A stretch of 9,206 nt of DNA from the NCBI GenBank assembly GCA_013811645.1, contig JACCUU010000138.1, positions 1-9,206 on the forward strand, in the 5' to 3' direction. The stretch comes from Actinomycetota bacterium. Its GTDB lineage: Bacteria > Actinomycetota > Thermoleophilia > Gaiellales > Gaiellaceae. Below are positions 1-6,622 of this stretch, piece by piece; the stretch's first letter is position 1, and each line of letters opens with the position of its first letter. The notes below the pieces were generated by a model. The model ran no database searches and had not been told where the DNA came from. It saw only the letters and a list, made by a program, of their open reading frames with translations. The position numbers and the translations under genes were made by a program.

Positions 1-279
1 GGGGAGGGTCGAGCCCAGCAGGGCTCGCGTCGACTCCGAGAGTAGGACGTTGCCGCCCCGCGCGGCGGTGCAGATGCGTGCGGCGCGGACGACGTCGAGG
101 CCGCGCATCCCCTTGGTGTCGATCTCGATCCCGTTCGCCGCCACGAAGGTCTCGCGAACGATCTGCCGGTGCGTGCCAAGAACGTCTCCATAGCCGCTAC
201 CGAGCTGCTTCAGGAGCTCGGTCGAGCCCTCGATGTCAGTGAAGACGAAGGTCACGGTTCCGCTCGGCAACGCCTGCAT
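1..279 (-). CDS. Class III adenylate/guanylate cyclase-like protein, N-terminal part, internally deleted catalytic domain (partial at window edge)
   Basis: The frame is open from an ATG at 279-277 to the window edge, giving 93 residues without a stop. The start reads MQALPSGTVTFVFTDIEGST, the classic N-terminus of class III nucleotide cyclase domains; Asp15 in FTDIEG is the first metal-binding Asp. After IEIDTKG (residues 51-57) the chain passes directly to MRGLDVVRAARICTAARGGN (58-77), which belongs near the end of the catalytic domain. From memory of the family, roughly 60 residues normally lie between these blocks, including the second metal Asp (normally right after the Gly of DTKG) and the HTGE-type segment. 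The frame is kept across the junction. The protein is therefore probably not a working cyclase. In relatives this domain often precedes an ATPase/TPR or LuxR-type regulatory region, which would lie outside the window. It is transcribed away from the glycan operon and is probably unrelated to it. The family call is firm; the deletion is real in this sequence but could be an assembly error. Confidence 0.8.
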   Translation of the reverse strand, partial: MQALPSGTVTFVFTDIEGSTELLKQLGSGYGDVLGTHRQIVRETFVAANGIEIDTKGMRGLDVVRAARICTAARGGNVLLSESTRALLGSTLP

Positions 280-319
280 GGCGGCATCGGAGGTCGATGG
301 GGCCGGCGCAGCGGGCGCC

Positions 320-325
320 TACACT
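320..325 (+). promoter_or_regulatory. Candidate -10 box for the plus-strand operon (leaderless-type)
   Basis: TACACT fits the actinobacterial TANNNT pattern and ends 7 bases before the ATG at 333. That spacing would put the transcription start on or next to the start codon, giving a leaderless mRNA. No convincing -35 box is visible 17-18 bases upstream. No Shine-Dalgarno sequence precedes 333, which agrees with a leaderless start. The box lies in the 53-bp gap shared with the divergent cyclase-like gene. This is pattern matching only. Confidence 0.35.
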
Positions 326-332
326 CAGGCGC

Positions 333-1226
333 ATGCGAGCCGACCGGGCGAAGCAGCTCCTGAAGAACGGCGTCTACCGCGCGATCGGCGAGACGGTCAG
401 CGGGGTGGCTGGTCTCGATGGAGAGGCCGACCGGACGCTTCGCGTGCTCATGTACCACAAGGTCAACGACCTCTGGCCAAACCCGACAACCGTTCCTACG
501 ACGGTCTTCGACGAGCAGATGGTCCTGCTCGGCGCGCTGGGCTACCAGCCCGTCTCGCTCGAAGCGGTTCTGGACCACTACCTGCGAGGAGCGCCCCTCC
601 CCCCGAAGGCAGTGCTCCTCACATTCGACGACGGGTACCGGGACAACCTCGAGAACGCCCTCCCGATCCTGCGTCGCCACGGCTATCCGGCCGTCCTCTT
701 CGTCCCGATCGGGTTCCTCGACGACACGCGGCCCTTGCCGCACGAGGAGTCGCTGCGGTTGCTCGGGATCTCGAACGAGACCGTCGAGTGGGACGAGCTC
801 GAGGAGCTCGAGGCGGGAGGCGTGCGCATCGAGTCGCACGGGATCGGCCACAAGCCCCTCTCCGAGCTCGAGCCCGCCGAAGCCACCCGTGAGATCGCGC
901 TTTCCAAGCTGCGGCTCGAGGAACGGCTCGGGCGTGAGGTCGAGGCGTTCGCGTTCGTGAAGGGCTCGCTCGCGGACTACGGCCCCGAGCACGCGAGCCT
1001 CGTCCAGCAGGCGGGGTACAAGCTTGCGTTCACCTCGGTCTCGGGAGCGAACAGTCCAGCGAGCGACCGCTTCCGGCTGCGCCGCTACAACGTCGAGCCC
1101 TACCCGCCGCGGACCTTCGAGCTCGTTCTTGCCGGGGCGTGCGATCTGATCGCGGTCAAGGACACGGTGACCGGCACCCACGTGCGCCGTGCGTTCAACG
1201 CCGCGCTCGGCACGGCTTCGAGATGA
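333..1226 (+). CDS. Polysaccharide deacetylase, NodB/CE4 domain
   Basis: This encodes 297 residues from the ATG at 333. It is predicted to be a metal-dependent deacetylase of N- or O-acetyl groups on a glycan. Visible CE4 signatures are an LRVLMYHKV strand (about 36-44), motif 1 TFDDG (97-101), with the catalytic and metal Asp, and motif 2 SHGIGH, supplying the two metal His residues (169 and 173). Motif 3, usually like FAYPYG, reads AFAFVKGS (about 205-212), so the usual Pro is absent. Late LAFTSVSG resembles motif 4. There is no signal peptide or membrane segment, so it may act in the cytoplasm on a lipid-linked intermediate or be exported in another way. An in-frame ATG at 297 adds 12 residues and has GGAGG only 3 bases upstream. 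I prefer 333 because the extra residues look unlike a domain start and a -10 box sits just before 333. It is the first gene of a four-gene operon. The family is certain; the substrate is unknown. Confidence 0.9.
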   Translation: MRADRAKQLLKNGVYRAIGETVSGVAGLDGEADRTLRVLMYHKVNDLWPNPTTVPTTVFDEQMVLLGALGYQPVSLEAVLDHYLRGAPLPPKAVLLTFDDGYRDNLENALPILRRHGYPAVLFVPIGFLDDTRPLPHEESLRLLGISNETVEWDELEELEAGGVRIESHGIGHKPLSELEPAEATREIALSKLRLEERLGREVEAFAFVKGSLADYGPEHASLVQQAGYKLAFTSVSGANSPASDRFRLRRYNVEPYPPRTFELVLAGACDLIAVKDTVTGTHVRRAFNAALGTASR

Positions 1227-1227
1227 G

Positions 1228-2136
1228 GTGAGCGGCTCGTTCGAGCTAGAGCCGTTCGAGCCCGCGCGCCGTCGTGACTATCTGGCGCTGCTCGGGGAAG
1301 CATGGGGAGGCGGGGCAATGGGGAGCGAGGCGTTCGACTGGTGGTTCGACGGCAATCCCGCCGGGAGCCTGCGCTCGATCGCCGTGCGCGACGGCGCGGT
1401 CGTGGGGGCGGCCGGCCACAGCCTCGCGCGACTCGTTATCAGCGGGCAGGAGCAGCTGGCGCAGTTCTCCGTGCACGCCGTGACAGCGCCGGAGGCACGC
1501 GGCCTCGGCATCTTCCGGGCCCTCGAGCTGCGGCATGAGGAGCAGGGGAAAGAACGTAACGCTGCGTGCGTGCTCGCGTTCGCGAGCGCACCGACGCGAC
1601 CGCTCTTCCTGGAGCCGCTCGGCTGGACGCAGATCGACCGCAGGCGGGTGTGGGCGAGGCCGCTCCCGTTCGGTCGGCGGAAGTTGGGTTCGCCCCAGCT
1701 GTTCGACGGGCGTCATGAGAGGGCGTACGCGGAGTGGGCCAGGTTCTTGGGCAATCACGTCATCCGGGAAAGCCGCTATCTGAACTGGCGCTACGTCGTG
1801 TCGCCGCGCACGTACCGCATCCTCGAGACTGAGCGCGGTGGTTTCGCCGTCGTCGGGTTTACGCGGAAACGTCGTCTGAGGCTGGCGCTGCTGATGGAGC
1901 TCATCGCCGCGGACGAAGACGCGAGCATGCTCCTGCACGGCGCCCTTGCGGCCGCGCGAGGATCGGCGGCGCTCCTCGCTGTGCCGTCTCCTGTTCTTCC
2001 TCGCTCGCTGCTTGTTCGGCACGGGTTCCTCCCGACGACGTACCGGCTCGACTTCATGGGCAAGGGTCTGGCGCAGCCGCTCGACGCCCGTTCGGAGGCA
2101 TGGACCTTCTCGTTCGGGGACACGGACTTTTTCTGA
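1228..2136 (+). CDS. GNAT-family N-acetyltransferase of a glycan cluster
   Basis: This encodes 302 residues from GTG 1228, one base after the deacetylase stop. That start keeps the first strand FELEPFEPARRRDYLALL. An in-frame ATG at 1189 would overlap the upstream gene by 38 bases and add arginine-rich, non-domain sequence. The CoA-binding motif A is visible as VHAVTAPEARGLGIFRAL (82-99), where ARGLGI is the pyrophosphate-binding turn. Further blocks are SRYLNWRYVVSP (182-193) and a C-terminal WTFSFGDTDFF (292-302); I recall WR...P and GDSD-like endings from acyltransferases in exopolysaccharide loci. The length is about twice a minimal GNAT domain, suggesting a double-GNAT or FemAB-like arrangement. 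It probably transfers an acyl group from acyl-CoA to an amino sugar in the cytoplasm, opposing or complementing the neighbouring deacetylase. Translation is likely coupled to both neighbours. The fold call is good; donor and acceptor are not known. Confidence 0.8.
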   Translation: MSGSFELEPFEPARRRDYLALLGEAWGGGAMGSEAFDWWFDGNPAGSLRSIAVRDGAVVGAAGHSLARLVISGQEQLAQFSVHAVTAPEARGLGIFRALELRHEEQGKERNAACVLAFASAPTRPLFLEPLGWTQIDRRRVWARPLPFGRRKLGSPQLFDGRHERAYAEWARFLGNHVIRESRYLNWRYVVSPRTYRILETERGGFAVVGFTRKRRLRLALLMELIAADEDASMLLHGALAAARGSAALLAVPSPVLPRSLLVRHGFLPTTYRLDFMGKGLAQPLDARSEAWTFSFGDTDFF

Positions 2137-2137
2137 G

Positions 2138-3175
2138 ATGACGCGCGTCGTCTTCATCACGCAGCAGGTCGACCCCGGGCACCCGGCGCTCGCAGCCACG
2201 GTGCCCAAGATCGCAGCTCTCGCCGCGCTCGTCGACGAGGTGGTGGTGCTGGCGGACGGCGCGGTCGAGGGCGCGCTCCCGGCGAACTGTCGTGTGCGGA
2301 CGTTTCGCGCGAGTGGGAAGATCGGCCGCGGGACCCGGTTCGCGGCAGCGCTGGCGCGTGAGCTTCCAGGACTGCGCGGTGGCGCAGTCGTCGCGCACAT
2401 GTGCCCGATCTACGCGGTGCTCGCGGCTCCACTCGTGCGGCCGCTCGGCGTACCGCTTCTGCTCTGGTTCACGCATTGGCGGGCAAGCCGGCTGTTGCAA
2501 GCCGCCGAGCGCGTCTCGACCGCTGTCATCTCGGTTGATCGCCGATCGTTCCCGCTGCCCTCGGACAAGGTCAGAGCGATCGGCCACGGGATCGATCTGT
2601 CCGAGTTCTCCTGCCTTCCTCCGCGCTCGGGCAACGACCTGCGGTTGTTGGCGCTCGGGCGCTACTCGCGCGCGAAGGGGCTCGAGGTCGTGCTGCGAGC
2701 TTTGGCGGAGGTCGAGGAGCGCATCGCGCTCGACGTCTACGGGCCGGCGCTCTCTGACGACGAGCGGGCGCATCGTGTGGAGCTGGAGCGCCTGGTCCGA
2801 GAGCTCGAGCTCGGCGCGCGCGTCACGCTCGCGGACGCTGTGCGTCGCTCTCAGGTCCCCGAGCTGCTCACGAGCCATGACGCGCTCGTGAACAACATGC
2901 GTGCAGGGGCGCCGGACAAGGTCGTCTACGAGGCGGCTGCGAGCTGCTTGCCGGTGCTCGCGTCCAATCCGGTCTTCGACACGCTCCTCGAGCCAGGGCA
3001 GCGCTATGGGCGCGGCAGCTCGGATGAGCTCGCCGCCCGGATCCGGGAGCTCGCCGAACTGGGCTCGGCTGACCGAGCCGAGCTCGGCAAGCAGCTGCGA
3101 GAGCGCGTCGAGGCGGGGCATTCGGTCGAGTCCTGGGCGCGCGGAGTGCTTGCCGCAGCGGGAGTCGCCCGATGA
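2138..3175 (+). CDS. GT4-type glycosyltransferase with altered EX7E motif
   Basis: This encodes 345 residues from ATG 2138, one base after the acetyltransferase stop. The frame is open further upstream, but that part only shadows the preceding gene. The N-terminal Rossmann half starts MTRVVFITQQVDPGHP. The C-terminal half has the GT-B donor-site order LRLLALGRYSRAKGLEVVLRAL (168-189), LDVYGP (198-203) and DKVVYEAAASCLPVLAS (260-276). It should be a retaining transferase adding one sugar from a nucleotide-sugar to a lipid-linked glycan at the cytoplasmic membrane face. The first Glu of the usual EX7E motif is Gly257, while Lys261 and Glu265 are kept. No membrane segment is seen; the HWRASRLL region around 113-120 may be an amphipathic surface. 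Its last four bases overlap the next gene (ATGA). The glycosyltransferase call is firm; the sugar specificity is unknown. Confidence 0.85.
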   Translation: MTRVVFITQQVDPGHPALAATVPKIAALAALVDEVVVLADGAVEGALPANCRVRTFRASGKIGRGTRFAAALARELPGLRGGAVVAHMCPIYAVLAAPLVRPLGVPLLLWFTHWRASRLLQAAERVSTAVISVDRRSFPLPSDKVRAIGHGIDLSEFSCLPPRSGNDLRLLALGRYSRAKGLEVVLRALAEVEERIALDVYGPALSDDERAHRVELERLVRELELGARVTLADAVRRSQVPELLTSHDALVNNMRAGAPDKVVYEAAASCLPVLASNPVFDTLLEPGQRYGRGSSDELAARIRELAELGSADRAELGKQLRERVEAGHSVESWARGVLAAAGVAR

Positions 3176-4281
3176 CGGCCCCCGCCGGAAAGGTCCTACA
3201 CGTGCAGAAGGTGGCCGGGATCTCAGGCTCCGAGGCACACCTGCTCCAGCTGCTTCCGGGCCTGCGCGAGCGGGGCTGGGACTTGGACTTCCTCATGCTC
3301 CACGAGGACGAGCCTGGCGCGTGGGAGTTCGCGCGAGCGCTCCGCGACCGGGGAGTTCCGCTCGACGACGTCCGGTTACGCGCCGATGTCGACCCGATTG
3401 CGTACGCCGAGGTCGGGGCGTTCCTCGCGCGGCGCCGGCCGCGCATCCTGCACACGCACCTCGTCCATGCGGACGTGTACGGACAGATCGCAGGAGCCAT
3501 GGTCCGAACGCCGCTTCGGCTCTCCACCAAGCACGGCTTCAACTGGTTCCGCGAGGGTCGCTTCTTCGGTCTCGCGGATCGCTCGGTTGCGTCACTCGCC
3601 CACGTCCACATCGCCATCTCGCAGGGGCTCGCGCGCTACCTGGCCGAGATGGAGGGTTTCGACGAGACCGGCTTCGAGATCGTCCACTACGGGATCGCTG
3701 CGCGAGATGGTGTCACTCCGTTCGCAGGCTCGCAGCCACGCCTGCTCTGCGTGGGCCGGCTGATCCCGGTGAAGGGCCACCTCGTGCTCTTGCGCGCGCT
3801 CGCGCAGGCAAGAGCTCGCGTCCCTGAGCTCGCCCTCGACGTCGCGGGCTCGGGGCCGCTCGAACCGGCGCTTCGGGCCTTTGCGCGCGAGCTCGGGCTC
3901 GGCGACGCGGTTCGCTTCCTCGGTTACGTCTCGCCCGTGCAGTCGGCCATCGAGGATGCGTCGGCCGTGGTCGTACCGTCGCTCGGTGAGGGCTTCGGGA
4001 TGGTCGCGCTCGAGGCCATGGAGCGGGCGCGAGCGGTGATCGCAAGCGCCGTGGGGGGACTTCCCGAGATCGTCGCGCACGGGGAGACGGGGCTCGTCGT
4101 CCCACCGGGCGACGCGGAGGAGCTCGCCGAGGCCATGGTCACGCTCGCCTCGGATCCTCGCCGAGCGGTTGCGATGGGGGAGGCGGGGAGACGACGCGCG
4201 CTCGAAACCTTCACGCAGGAACGCTCGACCGCGGCAATCGAGGCGCTCTATCGGCGTGAGCTCGACAAGGCTTCCTCGTAG
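3172..4281 (+). CDS. GT4-family glycosyltransferase
   Basis: This encodes 369 residues; its ATG overlaps the previous stop as ATGA (3172-3175). Domains in order are an N-terminal acceptor half with KVLHVQKVAGISGSEAHLLQ (7-26), the ILHTHLVHADVYG block (92-104), STKHGF (118-123) and VHYGI (171-175). The C-terminal donor half has LLCVGRLIPVKGHLVLLRAL (191-210), the catalytic EX7E motif EGFGMVALE (273-281), and the GLPEIVAHGETGLVVPPGD block (296-314) typical of GT4 enzymes. It is expected to be a cytoplasmic retaining transferase using a nucleotide-sugar donor. It is clearly paralogous to the convergent gene at 4248-5354 (same HVQ-GI-GSE-H, HTHL-HAD-YG and STKH blocks). It is the last gene of the plus-strand operon. 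Its last 34 bases, encoding the tail after EALYRR, overlap the end of that opposing gene, leaving no room for a terminator between them. Confidence 0.92.
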   Translation: MTAPAGKVLHVQKVAGISGSEAHLLQLLPGLRERGWDLDFLMLHEDEPGAWEFARALRDRGVPLDDVRLRADVDPIAYAEVGAFLARRRPRILHTHLVHADVYGQIAGAMVRTPLRLSTKHGFNWFREGRFFGLADRSVASLAHVHIAISQGLARYLAEMEGFDETGFEIVHYGIAARDGVTPFAGSQPRLLCVGRLIPVKGHLVLLRALAQARARVPELALDVAGSGPLEPALRAFARELGLGDAVRFLGYVSPVQSAIEDASAVVVPSLGEGFGMVALEAMERARAVIASAVGGLPEIVAHGETGLVVPPGDAEELAEAMVTLASDPRRAVAMGEAGRRRALETFTQERSTAAIEALYRRELDKASS

Positions 4282-5354
4282 ACCACCGTCGTGCGCTCGG
4301 CCATCCGTTCGACCGAGAACTCCTCGAGTGCCCGTGCTCGGCCTGCCTCTCCCATCGCTCGAGCGCGAGTCGGGTTGCCGAGGAGCGCGACGACCGCCTC
4401 GGTGAGCCGCGCGGCGTCGTCGGGCGGCACGAGCAGACCGGTCTCACCGTCCACGACGATCTCGGGGATCGAGCTGACGCTGGTCGCGACGACGGCCCGC
4501 TCACAGAGCATCGCCTCGAGCAAGGCGAGGCCGAAGCCCTCCCAGCGTGCGGGATGGACGACCACGGCCGCCCGGCGAAGCCACGAGGCCACGTCCCCGA
4601 CCCGCCCGGGAAAGCTGACCGCATCCGCGACGCCACGTGTGGTTGCAAGCTCGCTGAGCTCGGCCCGCATTGGCCCCTCTCCGAGCACGACGAGGTGCGC
4701 TGCCGGGTGCTTCTCCCGGATGCGGACGAGCGCCTCGGTCGCGACGTCGATCCCCTTCTGCGGGACGAGCCGGCAGACGGCCACGAGCACGGGCGTCTCC
4801 GCGGACAGATCAGGGCCCCCCGGCGGCCCCCACGGCTCGGGCGGGGCGTCCAGGCCGTAGTGCACAACCGTGAGCTTTCGGTCGGGAAGCCCGACGACGT
4901 CGCGGTTGAAGCGGGCGAGCGCCTCGGTGATGCAGATGACCCGAGCCGCGCGTCTCGTCAGCAGCTTCTCCAGATGGCGGGCCTTTCCCGAGCGGAACGG
5001 ATCGTCGTTGTGCTTCGTGGAGACGAGCACGGCACGCGTGTGCGCGGCGGCTAGCGCGCCGTAGGCGTCCGCGTGAATCAGGTGCGTGTGAACGACGTCG
5101 GGGCGAACTGCGCGCGTGACGCGGATTACTCCCGCCGCGAGACGCGGATCGAGATCGCGGGGGCACGGCAGCCTGTCGAAAGGAACCTTGCGCTCGGCTA
5201 GCGCCGCGTAGAAGGGCTCGGGAGCCGCGCTCGTGTCGTCGAGGCCGAGGAAGCCGGCGTCGATCCCACGAGTGCGGAGCGCGGGCAGCAGCTCCAGCAC
5301 GTGTCGTTCCGAGCCGCCGATGCCTCCGATTCGCTGGACGTGGAGGATCTTCAT
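4248..5354 (-). CDS. GT4-family glycosyltransferase, convergent paralogue
   Basis: This encodes 368 residues from ATG 5354-5352. The frame stays open far upstream, but MKILHVQRIGGIGGSERHVL is the natural N-terminus and its ATG overlaps the upstream stop as ATGA. Landmarks are VVHTHLIHADAYG (87-99), STKHNDD (112-118), VVHYGLDA (163-170), the donor-site VAVCRLVPQKGIDVATEAL (191-209), GEGPMR (225-230), the catalytic EX7E motif EGFGLALLE (272-280), and SIPEIVVDGETGLLVPPDD (295-313). It should add a sugar to a lipid-linked or other acceptor at the inner membrane face. It is similar along its whole length to the gene at 3172-4281, which it meets tail to tail. Acceptor-side residues differ after STKH (NDDPFRSG against GFNWFREG), suggesting different acceptors. 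It is the last gene of the minus-strand operon. Confidence 0.92.
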   Translation of the reverse strand: MKILHVQRIGGIGGSERHVLELLPALRTRGIDAGFLGLDDTSAAPEPFYAALAERKVPFDRLPCPRDLDPRLAAGVIRVTRAVRPDVVHTHLIHADAYGALAAAHTRAVLVSTKHNDDPFRSGKARHLEKLLTRRAARVICITEALARFNRDVVGLPDRKLTVVHYGLDAPPEPWGPPGGPDLSAETPVLVAVCRLVPQKGIDVATEALVRIREKHPAAHLVVLGEGPMRAELSELATTRGVADAVSFPGRVGDVASWLRRAAVVVHPARWEGFGLALLEAMLCERAVVATSVSSIPEIVVDGETGLLVPPDDAARLTEAVVALLGNPTRARAMGEAGRARALEEFSVERMAERTTVVYEEALSSSRR

Positions 5355-6622
5355 GTTCTTGTCGCTGGTCGCAAACGGCGCTCCCGGAGCCAGTCCCAGC
5401 CTCGTACGAGCGCGGTGGCCGCGAGGATCGCGAGCAGGAAGTCGAAGGGCGCGCGGTAGCGGACGGTTCCTGCGAAGGCCATCGCGGCCAGCGTGTTGTA
5501 GCCCACGAGCAGAACCACGAGTGCGACATAGCGCCGCGGCGCCAGGACCGCTCCCATGATCGCGAGCAGGTAGACGGCGATCATGAACACCGGCTCGACG
5601 ACGTCGCGACCGAGCTCTGCCAGGCGTCCCCGGCCGGCGTCGTCGGAGTCGACCGAGAACGTCGGGCTCCACAGCATCTGCACGGCCTGAGCCGCGAGCC
5701 GGCCCTTCTCGTCGGGGTTCTCGCGCCAGAAATCGAACACGAGCTCGCGGTAGTAGCGCTGCTGCGCGCACTCGTCGACCTCGGTGGGCTTGCTGGCGAG
5801 CGTGAGGTCGGCGGCGAGCTCGGGCCAGGGAGGCCCACCACGGGGCTCGGGCACGTCGTCGATCCAGCCGCCGCGGTCGAGGATCTCGCGCGTGTTCTCG
5901 TTGTTCGCCTTCCAGAGCGCGCGCGTGTCGGTCGTGAGAACGGGACAACCGACGCTGACCTCGTTGCGACCGATCCAGGGTGCGACGACAACGGCGGCTC
6001 CTGCGATTACCCCGGCGCCGAGCAGCAAGGAACGCCTCGAACGCTCGAGTGGAAGGGCGACGAACGCGGCGAGCACGAGCGGGAGGAGCGCCAGCCGGGC
6101 GTTACCGAGGATCGCGAAGCCCGCTGCCGCTCCGAGCGCGAGGGCCAGCAAAGCTCCCTTCCGCTCCGCGACGACGAGCGCGAGCAGCGCGACGATCGCG
6201 AGGAGCAGCCCGTCCAGGATCTCGCGGTTCAGGTGCATGTCGTGCCAGACGAGGAACGGGTGCAACGTGGCGATCGTCGCCCCGACGACGCCGACCCGCA
6301 GCGAGGCGGCACGTCGACCGATCTCGAGCACGATCACCGCGGTCAGTGCTGCGATCGCGATGTGCGCCAAGCCGACGACCAGCCAGTGACGCTCGAAAAC
6401 CTGGTAGAGCGCGGCGAGGAACCAGGCGTAGAGGGGCTGGGTGTATCCCGAGGGCCGCCCGGGCAGGAAGCCGAACGTTCCGCTGGAGACGAGTGTCTGC
6501 GCGAAGCGGTCGCTCTTCTCGACGAGCTCCTGAAGGATCGCCCCCCGCTCGGAGAGCAGGACTACGAAGCGAGGCACGACCGCGGCGACGAGCACGATCG
6601 CAAGCGCTTGCCGTCGCTTCAT
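5351..6622 (-). CDS. GT39/ArnT-like multipass membrane glycosyltransferase
   Basis: This encodes 423 residues from ATG 6622-6620, which overlaps the asnB stop as ATGA. A longer in-frame reading upstream is a shadow of asnB. About nine to ten hydrophobic segments are visible: roughly 4-24, 63-75, 82-102, 110-127, 136-152, 156-172, 174-191, 198-216, 343-361, 366-384 and 391-408; some may not span. After the first segment a loop carries EKSDRFAQTLVSSGTFGFLP and then GRPSGYTQPLYAWFLAALY (55-73). This matches the acidic-loop and P-LY pattern of GT-C enzymes of the GT39/ArnT group, which use polyprenyl-phosphate sugars on the outer face of the membrane. VRYRAPFDFLLAI (387-399) matches their conserved late RYR-P block. 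A loop of about 125 residues (217-342) should be extracytoplasmic; the protein's only two cysteines, 226 and 285, both lie in it. It may be the step that modifies or transfers the finished glycan outside. The class is well supported; donor and acceptor are unknown. Confidence 0.82.
   Translation of the reverse strand: MKRRQALAIVLVAAVVPRFVVLLSERGAILQELVEKSDRFAQTLVSSGTFGFLPGRPSGYTQPLYAWFLAALYQVFERHWLVVGLAHIAIAALTAVIVLEIGRRAASLRVGVVGATIATLHPFLVWHDMHLNREILDGLLLAIVALLALVVAERKGALLALALGAAAGFAILGNARLALLPLVLAAFVALPLERSRRSLLLGAGVIAGAAVVVAPWIGRNEVSVGCPVLTTDTRALWKANNENTREILDRGGWIDDVPEPRGGPPWPELAADLTLASKPTEVDECAQQRYYRELVFDFWRENPDEKGRLAAQAVQMLWSPTFSVDSDDAGRGRLAELGRDVVEPVFMIAVYLLAIMGAVLAPRRYVALVVLLVGYNTLAAMAFAGTVRYRAPFDFLLAILAATALVRGWDWLRERRLRPATRT

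Noticed and set aside
280..332. Possible small RNA or operator in the divergent gap
   Set aside because: The gap is 53 bases. Apart from the candidate -10 box at 320-325 I found no inverted repeat long enough to support an operator.
795..812. Tandem GAGCTCGAG repeat
   Set aside because: It simply encodes Glu-Leu-Glu-Glu-Leu-Glu in the deacetylase with preferred codons. Two copies in a coding region need no other explanation.
252..1181. A 309-residue open frame on the minus strand opposite the deacetylase
   Set aside because: It is arginine- and glutamate-rich, with no recognisable motif, and lies antisense to a gene with clear CE4 motifs. Long antisense frames are expected in DNA this GC-rich. 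The equal length to the sense frame is a coincidence.
1246..2400. A minus-strand frame of 384 residues opposite the acetyltransferase
   Set aside because: It has no domain motifs and a composition typical of antisense shadows, and it crosses two real plus-strand genes.
4260..4330. Search for a bidirectional terminator hairpin at the operon collision
   Set aside because: I saw no GC stem followed by a T-run on either strand, and both strands are coding here, so no terminator is called.
4248..5948. A 566-residue version of the minus-strand GT4 enzyme
   Set aside because: The first 198 residues are the wrong frame of the GT39-like gene. The GT4 N-terminus MKILHVQRIGG begins at 5354.
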